A DNA stretch of 64,000 nt from an uncultured Lachnospiraceae bacterium (GCA_910586315.1 CAJUIP010000007.1:1-64000), one strand, 5' to 3'; shown: positions 54,209-62,170, numbered from the stretch's first letter. A program made the numbers and translations. The notes: generated from the sequence alone by a model not told the origin.

Positions 54209-55211
54209 GAGAAGAAATAGTTTAAAGTATTTTTTAGGAGTTCTGGCCCTGACACTTTTTTGTGTCGGGGGGCCTGGCTCCCGCCTCCCAGTTTGGGCAC
54301 AGGAGACAGAAACGAAAGCAGGGACAGGGGCGGAAGCAGGAACAGAAACGGAAACAGTGGTATATGAAAGTCCTGTGTTTACGGATGGCGGGGAGGCCTT
54401 TCTTCCCAGGGAGCAATTGGAACGGGACGGAAAGGAGTACCGGCTGGTTTCCACTAAACTTCAGCCAGCAGTAAAGGAGGGGACGAAAACATACGCATCA
54501 GCCGTTGTGCCGTATATGCTGGAAGGGCGCCAGGAACCTCCGGAAAAGGCTGTTGTTGCCTTGATTGATGATGCTACGGGAAGGGAATACGAAAGAGAGC
54601 TTCCAAGACTGGATGTGGTGGAAAAGGATAGCTTTTGGGATAGCGAATTTTCCTTTTCTGTAACGGTATCCGGATATGATTCAGATGGATTCCTTCTGGG
54701 AGAAACAGAAATTCCTGCCGGTTCGGATTTGGCGCTGTACGGGAAGGAGTTTTTGAAATACCTTAAACTTCCAGAGGATTGTTACAAGGTGGAGGCTGTA
54801 GAGTGGGACGGAGAATGCTATGAGCAGGATGGGGCATTGTGCAGAAATGCCATAGCTTCCGGAGCGAAGCGAATGAGAAATGTGGAGGTTAAGTACGGAG
54901 GGCAGGTGCAGACACCAGAGGTTCAGGGAAGGAGATATGTGGGAATTTATGAGGAAATCGCTGCCGTGACAGAGGAAAAAGAGACTCAGAAAGAACAGGA
55001 AGAGGAAAACCAGGTGAACATTTACGAGACAGAATGTGGTGCCCGCGAGCCGTCACAGGAAGAAGGTTTCTTCCAGAAGGCATTGCATTGGATGGAAAAA
55101 CATCTGACAGTGGTAGTTTTTGGGACGGGATTTTTTCTTGTTTTCTTTCTGGCCGGGGTACTTTTCTGGTTGTTATACAGGGAAAATAAGAGAAAAAGCC
55201 AGGTCCTTTAA
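54198..55211 (+). CDS. Exported membrane-anchored protein, partner of the giant adhesin
   Basis: 337 residues. It has a signal peptide (about 1-37, ending VWAQ), a Thr/Glu/Gly-rich stretch, an extracytoplasmic part of about 240 residues with no recognised domain, a Glu/Gln-rich linker (AVTEEKETQKEQEEENQV), and one C-terminal membrane helix (about 307-329) followed by a basic tail RENKRKSQVL. There is no sorting signal, so it stays in the membrane. The start GTG 54198 lies inside the end of the giant gene, 11 bases before its stop, showing translational coupling. It may help export, folding or anchoring of the adhesin; this is inference. Confidence 0.75.
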   Translation: MVNRRRNSLKYFLGVLALTLFCVGGPGSRLPVWAQETETKAGTGAEAGTETETVVYESPVFTDGGEAFLPREQLERDGKEYRLVSTKLQPAVKEGTKTYASAVVPYMLEGRQEPPEKAVVALIDDATGREYERELPRLDVVEKDSFWDSEFSFSVTVSGYDSDGFLLGETEIPAGSDLALYGKEFLKYLKLPEDCYKVEAVEWDGECYEQDGALCRNAIASGAKRMRNVEVKYGGQVQTPEVQGRRYVGIYEEIAAVTEEKETQKEQEEENQVNIYETECGAREPSQEEGFFQKALHWMEKHLTVVVFGTGFFLVFFLAGVLFWLLYRENKRKSQVL

Positions 55212-55226
55212 CTTTCATACTCTTGT

Positions 55227-55257
55227 AAAAGCGTCCTCATCGAAACGAAATGGCATT
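55227..55257. repeat. Dispersed element, copy 2 of 2 (other copy at 440)
   Basis: AAAAGCGTCCTCATCGAA identical to 440-457, with further similarity to AATGGCATTT. The stop codon and last codons of the ArsC/Spx-like gene on the minus strand lie inside it. Confidence 0.6.
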
Positions 55258-55623
55258 TGAAGTGGATGATACCAGCTTTTCTTCCCATTCGCTTTCTTTA
55301 AAACCGGTAAGTACAAATGTGTTTGTTACTATGATCGGGCGTTTTACGAGCATTCCATCAGTGGAGAGAAGAGAAAGCATTTCGTCTTCACTCATGGATG
55401 GAAGCTTGTCTTTTAAGGCCATTGACTTGTACAACTGGCCGCTTGTGTTAAAAAATTTCTTTAGTGGGAGTCCGCTTTTTTTATACCATAGGGTAAGTTC
55501 ATCTTTCGTTGGATTTTGTTCCTTAATATGGCGGGATGTGTAGTTTAACTTGTGGGTATCCAGCCAGGCTTTGGCCTTTTTGCATGTGGAACAGGGCGGA
55601 TATTCTAAAAATAAGATCTTCAT
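55237..55623 (-). CDS. ArsC/Spx-family thioredoxin-like protein
   Basis: A 128-residue protein of the ArsC/Spx/YffB family. MKILFLEYPPCSTCKKAKAWL carries the CxxC redox pair, SGLPLKKFFNTSG and GMLVKRPIIVT (Arg in the KRP motif) are typical. It could be a reductase or an Spx/MgsR-like redox regulator; lacking arsenic genes nearby, the regulator or an uncharacterised role is as likely. ATG 55623 has AGGAGG 8 bases upstream. The family normally ends soon after GFKESEWEEKL; the last 11 residues (VSSTSNAISFR) run into the dispersed element and look like an acquired tail. Confidence 0.85.
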   Translation of the reverse strand: MKILFLEYPPCSTCKKAKAWLDTHKLNYTSRHIKEQNPTKDELTLWYKKSGLPLKKFFNTSGQLYKSMALKDKLPSMSEDEMLSLLSTDGMLVKRPIIVTNTFVLTGFKESEWEEKLVSSTSNAISFR

Positions 55624-55679
55624 GATGGAAACCTCCTGATTTTGATTTCTGGCAACCATTCAAGTACCCTCGGAATTGC

Positions 55680-55722
55680 GGCATACGGCTCTTTAAAATT
55701 GCTTCGCAACGGGCCGTATGCC
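55680..55722. repeat. Large hairpin upstream of spmB
   Basis: GGCATACGGC (55680-55689) and GCCGTATGCC (55713-55722) form a perfect 10-bp stem; inside it TTGC-TTCG-CAA forms a UUCG-loop hairpin. It lies between the divergent ArsC/Spx-like and spmB genes, near the right border of the proposed island. No T run follows. Confidence 0.6.
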
Positions 55723-55801
55723 GATGGCTGTTACGATTTTTATAGTATATCTGTTTTTTTAGAAGAATACAATATTCTGAAGGAAGATGGAGCAGGATTT
55801 C

Positions 55802-56329
55802 ATGGATATTTTGATTTTTTTGTCAGAATTTATGGTACCGTTGGTTATTTTTTATATTGTGGGATTCGGTCTTTTATCCGGTCGGCCGGTATTTGATGAT
55901 TTTCTGAAGGGCGCAGTGGAAGGAATGAAAACAGTGGCCGGGATTTTACCGACACTCATAGGTCTTATGGCCGCGGTGGGGATTTTAAGGGCTTCAGGGT
56001 TTTTGGAAGCGGCGGCAGAAGTACTGAAGACCCCGGCCGGCTGGCTTCATATTCCAGTTCCCCTGGTGCCGGTGATTTTGGTACGAGTGGTATCCAGCTC
56101 AGCGGCCACAGGTTTGATTTTGGATATTTTTAAAGAATATGGACCGGATTCGCTTGTGGGAACTATGGTTTCCATCATGATGGGGTGTACAGAAACCGTG
56201 TTTTACACCATGAGCGTTTATTTTATGACGGCTGGAATCAGAAAGACCAGATGGACGCTTCCCGGAGCATTATTCGCAACAGGCGCGGGAATTGCGGCGA
56301 GCATAGTTTTGACCGGAATGATGATATGA
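55802..56329 (+). CDS. spmB: Spore maturation protein B
   Basis: A 175-residue membrane protein that acts with SpmA in spore core dehydration. MDILIFLSEFMVPLVIFYIVGFGLLSG, VFDDFLKGAVEGMKTVAGILPTLIGLMAAVGILRASG and VRVVSSSAATGLILDIFKEYGPDSLVGTMVSIMMGCTETVFYTMSVYF are strongly SpmB-like. ATG 55802 matches the Bacillus N-terminus; ATG 55787 directly follows AAGGAAG and is less suitable. It is normally the gene after spmA. Here it must be transcribed from its own promoter or from upstream island DNA. Confidence 0.93.
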   Translation: MDILIFLSEFMVPLVIFYIVGFGLLSGRPVFDDFLKGAVEGMKTVAGILPTLIGLMAAVGILRASGFLEAAAEVLKTPAGWLHIPVPLVPVILVRVVSSSAATGLILDIFKEYGPDSLVGTMVSIMMGCTETVFYTMSVYFMTAGIRKTRWTLPGALFATGAGIAASIVLTGMMI

Positions 56330-56468
56330 GAGACCGCCAGAAAGGCCAGGAAAATCCGGAACAGTGGTATTAGAGTTTCTGCAATTGCGCCGATATTTCT
56401 TAGCAGAAACATATTGGAGCAGTGTATATACGGCAATGACATAGTGCCGCAATAAGAGGGGAAGAAAT

Positions 56469-58082
56469 ATGTCAAAAATAAAAGCTTCCGGTACATCTTC
56501 GGAGCTGGCGGTTGATGTAAACAAAGAACTTTTGCTTGTCAGACAGCAGGCAGAAATAAAAGCCGGTGAAGCATTGTTTCGAGAGGCCTCGCAGAAGATT
56601 ACCGATCAGAGAGAAAAAATACAATCTGATAATGCGGAAGAACAAAATCAATGTCAGACGGAAGATACGGCGCAGCTTTCAGAGGTACACCTGCGTTCCC
56701 GTACAGACGGCGCCGGGGCTATGGAGGAAATTCTTACATGGATACTGGAAATGGCCGGAGAAGACTGGGAGGCATTTTTGGCGTGGCAGCCGGAGTATGA
56801 TGATTCTCTGTCTGATCAGCTTCAGGAACTTTCGAAATTGTATCTTGAACTTTTGGAGGCAGCCCTTAAATATGCAGAAGGAGATAACCTGGCTTTGCAG
56901 CTTCGGCGGCTGGATGATTTGCTTGCCCAAAAACTTAGTTCTGTCATGGATCAGAATCTGGAATTTCTGATGCATCTGCTGGAAAAAAACGGAGAAACTG
57001 ATATGGTAGACGCCATACGTTTAAATATATACCGGCAGACAGCCGGGAAATCGTTGTCGCCGCAGGACGCACATCGTCTCTTTGTACAGGCCGCTCCGGG
57101 AAGATATGGAAATGTCAGACATTCTGATTCTGCGGCTGCTTTCTCTTTTAAAAGGGAAGATATCCATACAAAGCCATTTGCACATGCCCGGCAGTCCGAC
57201 CGCGGGATGACGTCAGCGTCATCTTCGTCGTTTTCCGGGGAGGGTATGATTTATCAGTCTTCCAGGAAGCAAAATGTCCGGTTTCAGCAGGTTTATAACA
57301 GGCAGCAAAATTTCTGGAAAGAACAAATAAGGCAGAGAAAAGAGGTTATTGATCGCGCCAGGAAAGGTATTGTCGAAAATACATTTCACAGGACAAACGC
57401 ACTTTTCTGTTCTGCCAAAGAACTGGAGAGGGCGAACCGGTTTGCTGCACATGTAAACGGACAAGGAAATTTATTCCAAAATCGAGTTATCAGTGCCAGA
57501 AATGAGGAAGTAGCAGGACTGCTGGCAGCAATTATGACCATCAAGGGCCAGGTATTTGCTGAGGTGAGCGGTCAGGCCAATTCCCTTGTCCTCAGTCTGC
57601 AGAAAGTGATTGGGAAAATGGCTGACCATTATCTGAGTCAGAGAGGGGGAACAGATGTATACTACTATACCCTTTCTGTATACATGAAGATGAAAAATCC
57701 CCAAAAGGTGGTTCAGATCGGACAGGACTATGCATACCGGCAGTTTTGCGAAAAGCAAAAGAACCCTGTTTATCAGAAACTTGCCGCTTATTCCCGGGAA
57801 TCCGGCTTTTACCAAACCCTGCAAAACGTAAGTGCGGAAAAAGATTTTGCCTTTGGATGTAATGTTTTGCAAAAAGACTGGAAATTATTTTTGCACAGTT
57901 TGGGGAAGACAGAAAGCCCTTCCTATTTATCGGGGGTGGAAAGATATTCCCCCTGGGGAATACTGGCAGATCCGGGTGCGGGCCGCACGGGCGGCCATGA
58001 AAACCGGATAAAAATTGCATTTGTGGTATTTTTCCTTCTTGGCGTTCTGACGGTCTTTATTTTCAAAGCTGGAATTGGATGA
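56469..58082 (+). CDS. Unrecognised tail-anchored protein
   Basis: 537 residues that I do not recognise. It has no signal peptide. Residues 20-70 are Glu/Gln-rich and likely coiled coil, 85-200 look helical (LQELSKLYLELLEAALKYAEGDNLALQL), 215-260 are Ser-rich and probably disordered, and 260-470 are helical with many Gln/Arg. One hydrophobic helix at the very end (about 516-535, IAFVVFFLLGVLTVFIFKAG) would anchor it in the membrane with the bulk in the cytoplasm. It follows spmB by 139 bases with AGAGGGGAAG before the ATG. Position suggests, but does not show, a link to sporulation. Confidence 0.7.
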   Translation: MSKIKASGTSSELAVDVNKELLLVRQQAEIKAGEALFREASQKITDQREKIQSDNAEEQNQCQTEDTAQLSEVHLRSRTDGAGAMEEILTWILEMAGEDWEAFLAWQPEYDDSLSDQLQELSKLYLELLEAALKYAEGDNLALQLRRLDDLLAQKLSSVMDQNLEFLMHLLEKNGETDMVDAIRLNIYRQTAGKSLSPQDAHRLFVQAAPGRYGNVRHSDSAAAFSFKREDIHTKPFAHARQSDRGMTSASSSSFSGEGMIYQSSRKQNVRFQQVYNRQQNFWKEQIRQRKEVIDRARKGIVENTFHRTNALFCSAKELERANRFAAHVNGQGNLFQNRVISARNEEVAGLLAAIMTIKGQVFAEVSGQANSLVLSLQKVIGKMADHYLSQRGGTDVYYYTLSVYMKMKNPQKVVQIGQDYAYRQFCEKQKNPVYQKLAAYSRESGFYQTLQNVSAEKDFAFGCNVLQKDWKLFLHSLGKTESPSYLSGVERYSPWGILADPGAGRTGGHENRIKIAFVVFFLLGVLTVFIFKAGIG

Positions 58083-58098
58083 GGAACGGAAACGGTTC

Positions 58099-58128
58099 TT
58101 GATTTATGCGTGCAGAATGCAGTATAAT
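58099..58128 (+). promoter_or_regulatory. Sigma-A promoter of the FabT-like regulator
   Basis: TTGATT at 58099-58104, an 18-base spacer and a consensus TATAAT at 58123-58128. It leaves a leader of about 115 bases. I see no FabT-type palindrome in this region. Confidence 0.65.
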
Positions 58129-58252
58129 AATAATAGTTTGGCTTTATGAGGGTTCGGAGAACATGCGTATTGAGATGTTGCTTCCATAAGTGGTTTTAGC
58201 CTTGAATGTAAAAGGCTGGACACCAATTCACCAGAGAAAGGAATCGCCATAA

Positions 58253-58708
58253 TTGGATAGCTATGGAATTTTAAATGAGGTTTTAGTAAGGCTGTTTCGG
58301 GATATTATGGATATTGAAGAAAAGGCCATTATCACATCGGAATTCAGGGATATTACCAACAATGACATGCACGTAATTGAGGCCATTGGAATGGGTGAGC
58401 CAAAAAACATGACGACGATTGCAAGGGAACTGTCAGTTACTGTGGGAACATTGACGATTTCCATGAACAGCCTGGTGAAAAAGGGGTATGTGGTTCGGGA
58501 ACGCGGACAGGAGGACCGAAGAGTGGTGTATATTTCCCTTTCCGATAAGGGGAGAAAAGCTTATGAACATCATGCCATGTTCCATAAGGAGATGATTGAA
58601 AACGTCACGGAGAAACTAAATCATGAGGAAATGGAGATCCTGATTCAGGCTTTGACGAAATTAGACCAATGGTTCCGAAAAAAAGAAAAGGAAAATGAAG
58701 TTTCCTGA
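58253..58708 (+). CDS. MarR-family regulator resembling FabT
   Basis: A 151-residue winged-helix regulator. MarR features are the helix-turn-helix TTIARELSVTVGTLTISMNSLVKKGYV and the wing RERGQEDRRVVYISLSDKGRKAYEHH. The whole protein follows the pattern of streptococcal FabT (start of MDx-x-INE type, FRDI-x-DMHxIEAIG, VTVGT-x-T-S-x-N-L-x-KKGY, EDRRVV, FHKxM), a repressor of FASII genes that responds to long-chain acyl-ACP. The start is TTG 58253 with GAAAGG upstream, matching the family length. FabT is usually next to fabH; here it is 46 kb away, beside a phosphofructokinase. A FabT-type site stands before fabH at 11972. Confidence 0.82.
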   Translation: MDSYGILNEVLVRLFRDIMDIEEKAIITSEFRDITNNDMHVIEAIGMGEPKNMTTIARELSVTVGTLTISMNSLVKKGYVVRERGQEDRRVVYISLSDKGRKAYEHHAMFHKEMIENVTEKLNHEEMEILIQALTKLDQWFRKKEKENEVS

Positions 58709-58722
58709 AAATAAGTATGTGC

Positions 58723-58751
58723 TTGAAAAAGCGGGGCAAATATCGTATAGT
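58723..58751 (+). promoter_or_regulatory. Sigma-A promoter of the phosphofructokinase
   Basis: TTGAAA at 58723-58728, a 17-base spacer and TATAGT at 58746-58751, about 35 bases before the start codon. Confidence 0.65.
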
Positions 58752-58785
58752 ATTAAGAAAATGAAAAATGAAGGAAGGATATATC

Positions 58786-60024
58786 ATGAAAGGGAACGTG
58801 ATAGTAGGACAATCCGGCGGCCCGACTTCAGCAATTAACTCAAGTCTGGCTGGAGTATACCGGACTGCAATTGACAGAGGGGCAAAGAAAGTATATGGAA
58901 TGCGTCATGGAATTCAGGGACTGATGGACGAGCAGTACGTTGATCTGTCAGAACATATTCGCAATGATTTGGATGTGGAGCTTTTAAAAAGAACTCCGGC
59001 GGCTTACCTTGGTTCCTGCCGCTATAAATTACCAGAGATTCATGAAAATCCGGAGATTTTTGAGAAAATCTTCGGTATTCTTGATAAATTGGAAATTGAA
59101 AGTTTTATTTACATTGGTGGAAACGATTCCATGGATACCATCAAAAAACTTTCTGATTATGCAATTGTAAAAGGGCATACCACTAAGTTTATTGGTGTTC
59201 CAAAGACTATTGACAATGATCTGGCGCTTACGGATCATACGCCCGGATATGGAAGCGCCGCAAAATATATTGGAACTTCCACAAAGGAAATTATCCGCGA
59301 CAGCAATGCCCTGGAATATGGAAAGGGCCTTGTGACAGTGATTGAGGTCATGGGGAGAAATGCAGGCTGGCTCACTGGTGCCGCTGCTCTCGCACAGGGA
59401 GAGGACTGCGAGGGGCCGGATCTGATTTACCTTCCGGAGCTCCCCTTTGATGTGGAGAAATTTGTAGGGAAGGTGAAAGCGCTTCTGGAAAAGAAGCAGT
59501 CTGTTGTGGTTGCCGTTTCCGAGGGCATTCGTCTGAAGGATGGCCGCTATGTATGCGAGCTGACAGATGGCGTTGACTATGTGGATGCGTTTGGCCATAA
59601 GCAGTTAAGCGGTACTGCCAATTACTTGTCATGCAGAATCGCCAATGAACTTGGTTGTAAGGCAAGGGGAATTGAACTTTCCACACTTCAGAGAGCTGCT
59701 TCCCATCTGGTATCCAGAATCGATATTATCGAGGCATTCCAGGTTGGCGGCGCCGCAGTAAAGGCTGCAGATGAAGGCGATACCGGAGAAATGGTAATTT
59801 TAGAAAGACTTTCCGATGACCCATATCAGTGTACCACGAGTCTTAGAAATGTTCATAAAGTATCTAATGTGGAGAAGGTAGTACCCAGAGAATGGATCAA
59901 TAAAGATGGTGACTATGTTACAGAAGAATTTTTGGACTATGTAAGACCATTAATCCAGGGGGATGTTCCTCCGATTATGGTGGATGGTATCCCGAGACAT
60001 TTATATCATTGTGATAAGTGGTAA
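58786..60024 (+). CDS. 6-phosphofructokinase, probably pyrophosphate-dependent
   Basis: Phosphorylates fructose 6-phosphate in glycolysis. It is 412 residues long, longer than the 320-residue ATP-type enzyme. The N-terminal NVIVGQSGGPTSAINSSLAG binds the phosphoryl donor. The donor motif reads IGGNDS (residues 110-115): ATP enzymes have GGDG and pyrophosphate enzymes usually GGDD, so the Asp at the fourth position, together with Lys140 in PKTIDND, favours pyrophosphate, but Asn at the third place is unusual in my memory of the family. MGRNAGWLTGAAAL and the later substrate Arg region are normal. ATG 58786 follows AAGGAAGG. Confidence 0.88.
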   Translation: MKGNVIVGQSGGPTSAINSSLAGVYRTAIDRGAKKVYGMRHGIQGLMDEQYVDLSEHIRNDLDVELLKRTPAAYLGSCRYKLPEIHENPEIFEKIFGILDKLEIESFIYIGGNDSMDTIKKLSDYAIVKGHTTKFIGVPKTIDNDLALTDHTPGYGSAAKYIGTSTKEIIRDSNALEYGKGLVTVIEVMGRNAGWLTGAAALAQGEDCEGPDLIYLPELPFDVEKFVGKVKALLEKKQSVVVAVSEGIRLKDGRYVCELTDGVDYVDAFGHKQLSGTANYLSCRIANELGCKARGIELSTLQRAASHLVSRIDIIEAFQVGGAAVKAADEGDTGEMVILERLSDDPYQCTTSLRNVHKVSNVEKVVPREWINKDGDYVTEEFLDYVRPLIQGDVPPIMVDGIPRHLYHCDKW

Positions 60025-60093
60025 AGGAATGAAAAGCGCTGCAAATAATTTGCCCTATAATACAGAAAAATGACTCCAACATCATATCATGCG

Positions 60094-60139
60094 AAAAAAA
60101 TTTACAGGCGGTTCCCGGGTATGTTTCCGGAACCGCCTG
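60094..60139 (-). terminator. Terminator of the NhaC-family gene
   Basis: CAGGCGGTTCC (60105-60115) and GGAACCGCCTG (60129-60139) form an 11-bp perfect stem. Read on the minus strand it is followed by TAAATTTTTTT, a good U run, so it mainly ends the leftward gene and may also slow the rightward phosphofructokinase transcript. Confidence 0.82.
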
Positions 60140-60165
60140 CTTTGGACATATGTACTCAGATAATT

Positions 60166-61761
60166 TTATTTCTGGTGATCTTCTGTCATGTACTTTCTGT
60201 AATCAGGACTGATGTTATATTTCTTCATGAAATACTTATGAAGAATACCCTGAAGGAAATACAGGGCAACAATGCCGATTGCAAGAAGAATGAATGGTGA
60301 CATCTCGGTGAAGCCAAAGATAACATATAAAACTGCAATAACGACTCCTACGGTAATTGCATAAGGAAGCTGTGTTCCAACATGGTCAATATGATCAGCA
60401 CCGGAGAAAATAGAAGCCATAACGGTCGTATCAGATACTGGTGAGCAATGGTCGCCGAAGATCGCGCCGGAGAGAACGGCGCCAGTCATACCGGTTGTGA
60501 ACAGCACATCCCCTGTGAGTGCATAACCAAGCTGAATAGCTAATGGGGTCATGATTGCCATGGTTCCCCATGAAGTTCCGGTGGCGAAAGCAACCAGAAT
60601 GGAGCACAGGAATACAAGCAAGGGAAGCAGTCCGGTCGGAATGTTGCCGCCTACATATTGAGATACGAAGGCACCAAGCCCCATGCTCTTTGTTACATCG
60701 CCCAGGGACCAGGCCATTACAAGGATAGCGCCTGTTAACGCCATAAGCTTAAAGCCGTCTACGATCGTGTTCATAGTTTCTTCAAAAGTCATGATTCTGG
60801 TGACAAGCGCCAGAACGATACCTGTTACTGCCATTCCAAAGGATCCCCAGTAAAGAGCAGTTGTTGCATCACATGCATCCAGAATCGCCATGATGTTTGT
60901 CCCTGTTCTGTCAGGATTTGTGATACCGGTATAGAGAATACCGCCGATAATGATTGCGAAGGCAACGGCGATTGGAAGAACGAAGCAGCGAATCATTGGT
61001 TTCGTTTTCTTTGCTTCGCCAAGATCACTTCCCACATCCAGCATAGGTTTGGCGGTCGGCTTTGTGAATTCGCCTGTTGTGAGGCAGCGAACCTCAGCTT
61101 TTAACATTGGACCATAGTCTCTTCCGGTGTACATCATCATGCCAACGAAGATAAGTGTGAAAATGGAGTACATATTGAAGGGAAGGCCAGAAATGTAGGC
61201 GCTTACAGGAGTTATGCCCTCGATACCGGCAGCCTCAAGCCCCTGACCGATCATGCCAATCTGATAAGCAATCCAGTCGGAAATGAATAATGCGGCAGAC
61301 GGAGCGGCGGTTGCGTCAAGTACATAAGCAAGCTTCTCAGAAGAGATTCTGTAATCCTTACAGATATCGCGAAATACGTTGCCGTCTACGGCTGAAACCA
61401 GGCAGTCGTTTACGGAACAGAGCATCCCCAGTCCCCAGGTTCCGAGACAAACCGAACGCCTCTTTTTGAAGGTTTTCTTGGCGGCTTCAGCTAAAGCAAG
61501 ACTTCCACCCAGTTTCCAGATGAAAGAGATACCTACCCCCATAAAAAGGGTAAACAGCAAAAGAATGACATTATCAGCCATGTTAAACTGGATGATGTCC
61601 AGTGCGCGGGCAGAAGCCGCCAGGGGATTACCTCTGCAGATAATCAGAGTACCGGCGAAAAGACCGGCAAACATGGAGATAAGAGTCTGTTTTGTTGCAA
61701 AGCAAAGGCTGATTGCAACGACTGGCGGAATTAATGCCAATACTCCATAAGTTGTTTCCAT
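60166..61761 (-). CDS. NhaC-family Na+/H+ antiporter or related exchanger
   Basis: A membrane transporter of 531 residues with about 11-12 membrane segments. VLALIPPVVAISLCFATKQTLISMFAGLFAG, MLCSVNDCLVSAVDGNVFRDICKDYRISSEKLAYVLDATAAP, FATGTSWGTMAIMTPLAIQLG and GAIFGDHCSPVSDTTVMAS are the typical NhaC motifs. Members include Na+/H+ antiporters and malate/lactate exchangers (MleN), so the substrate is open. The start has AGGAGGAAAC upstream. It is preceded by a sigma-54 promoter and, further upstream, by the gene for a sigma-54 activator on the same strand, so expression is probably inducible. Confidence 0.88.
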   Translation of the reverse strand: METTYGVLALIPPVVAISLCFATKQTLISMFAGLFAGTLIICRGNPLAASARALDIIQFNMADNVILLLFTLFMGVGISFIWKLGGSLALAEAAKKTFKKRRSVCLGTWGLGMLCSVNDCLVSAVDGNVFRDICKDYRISSEKLAYVLDATAAPSAALFISDWIAYQIGMIGQGLEAAGIEGITPVSAYISGLPFNMYSIFTLIFVGMMMYTGRDYGPMLKAEVRCLTTGEFTKPTAKPMLDVGSDLGEAKKTKPMIRCFVLPIAVAFAIIIGGILYTGITNPDRTGTNIMAILDACDATTALYWGSFGMAVTGIVLALVTRIMTFEETMNTIVDGFKLMALTGAILVMAWSLGDVTKSMGLGAFVSQYVGGNIPTGLLPLLVFLCSILVAFATGTSWGTMAIMTPLAIQLGYALTGDVLFTTGMTGAVLSGAIFGDHCSPVSDTTVMASIFSGADHIDHVGTQLPYAITVGVVIAVLYVIFGFTEMSPFILLAIGIVALYFLQGILHKYFMKKYNISPDYRKYMTEDHQK

Positions 61762-61842
61762 ATAGTTTCCTCCTTTTTGACAGATGAGTCCTCATGTATG
61801 CAGGGACGAATATGAGGCTGATCTTTAATGTCCATACTAATA

Positions 61843-61858
61843 AGCAAATTTTGTACCA
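61843..61858 (-). promoter_or_regulatory. Sigma-54 promoter of the NhaC-family gene
   Basis: On the minus strand TGGTAC-AAAAT-TTGCT matches the -24/-12 consensus TGGCAC-N5-TTGCW at all positions but one, with the required GG and GC ten bases apart. Transcription would start near 61832, giving a leader of about 70 bases. Confidence 0.85.
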
Positions 61859-62050
61859 AGTGCACGGAATAAGGGAGGATATTTATAAAAATAAATACTT
61901 AAACTAAAAATGAAAAGCAAAAAAACTTAGAAAATAAAAGGGATTTAAGAAACCTGTGAAAAATTAAGAGCATACTCATTGAAGGAACTGAAAGGGTATG
62001 TCCCCCAACATGGAAATAGCAGAAAAATGCCACTTTATTGACAGATTATG

Positions 62051-62072
62051 TGACATGAATAAGGAAATGTCA
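62051..62072. promoter_or_regulatory. Candidate upstream activating site for the sigma-54 activator
   Basis: TGACAT-N10-ATGTCA is a perfect inverted repeat about 200 bases upstream of the sigma-54 promoter, a normal distance for an enhancer-like site bound by a Fis-type helix-turn-helix dimer. The rest of 61859-62170 is AT-rich without other clear features. Confidence 0.5.
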
Positions 62073-62170
62073 ATTATTATGTAAAAATATTTTGGGGATT
62101 TTAGAAACTATATCGGTCGGTCCCTGAAAGGCGTCACTGGCGCCTGGGACCTCGAAACGATTTAAAATTG

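Noticed and set aside
22923..56329. Prophage or conjugative element as the source of the island
   Set aside because: No phage structural, relaxase, integrase or replication genes are present between spmA and spmB.
60166..60300. Plus-strand frame continuing past the phosphofructokinase
   Set aside because: It is the antisense of the NhaC-family gene end and the terminator. No coding signal.
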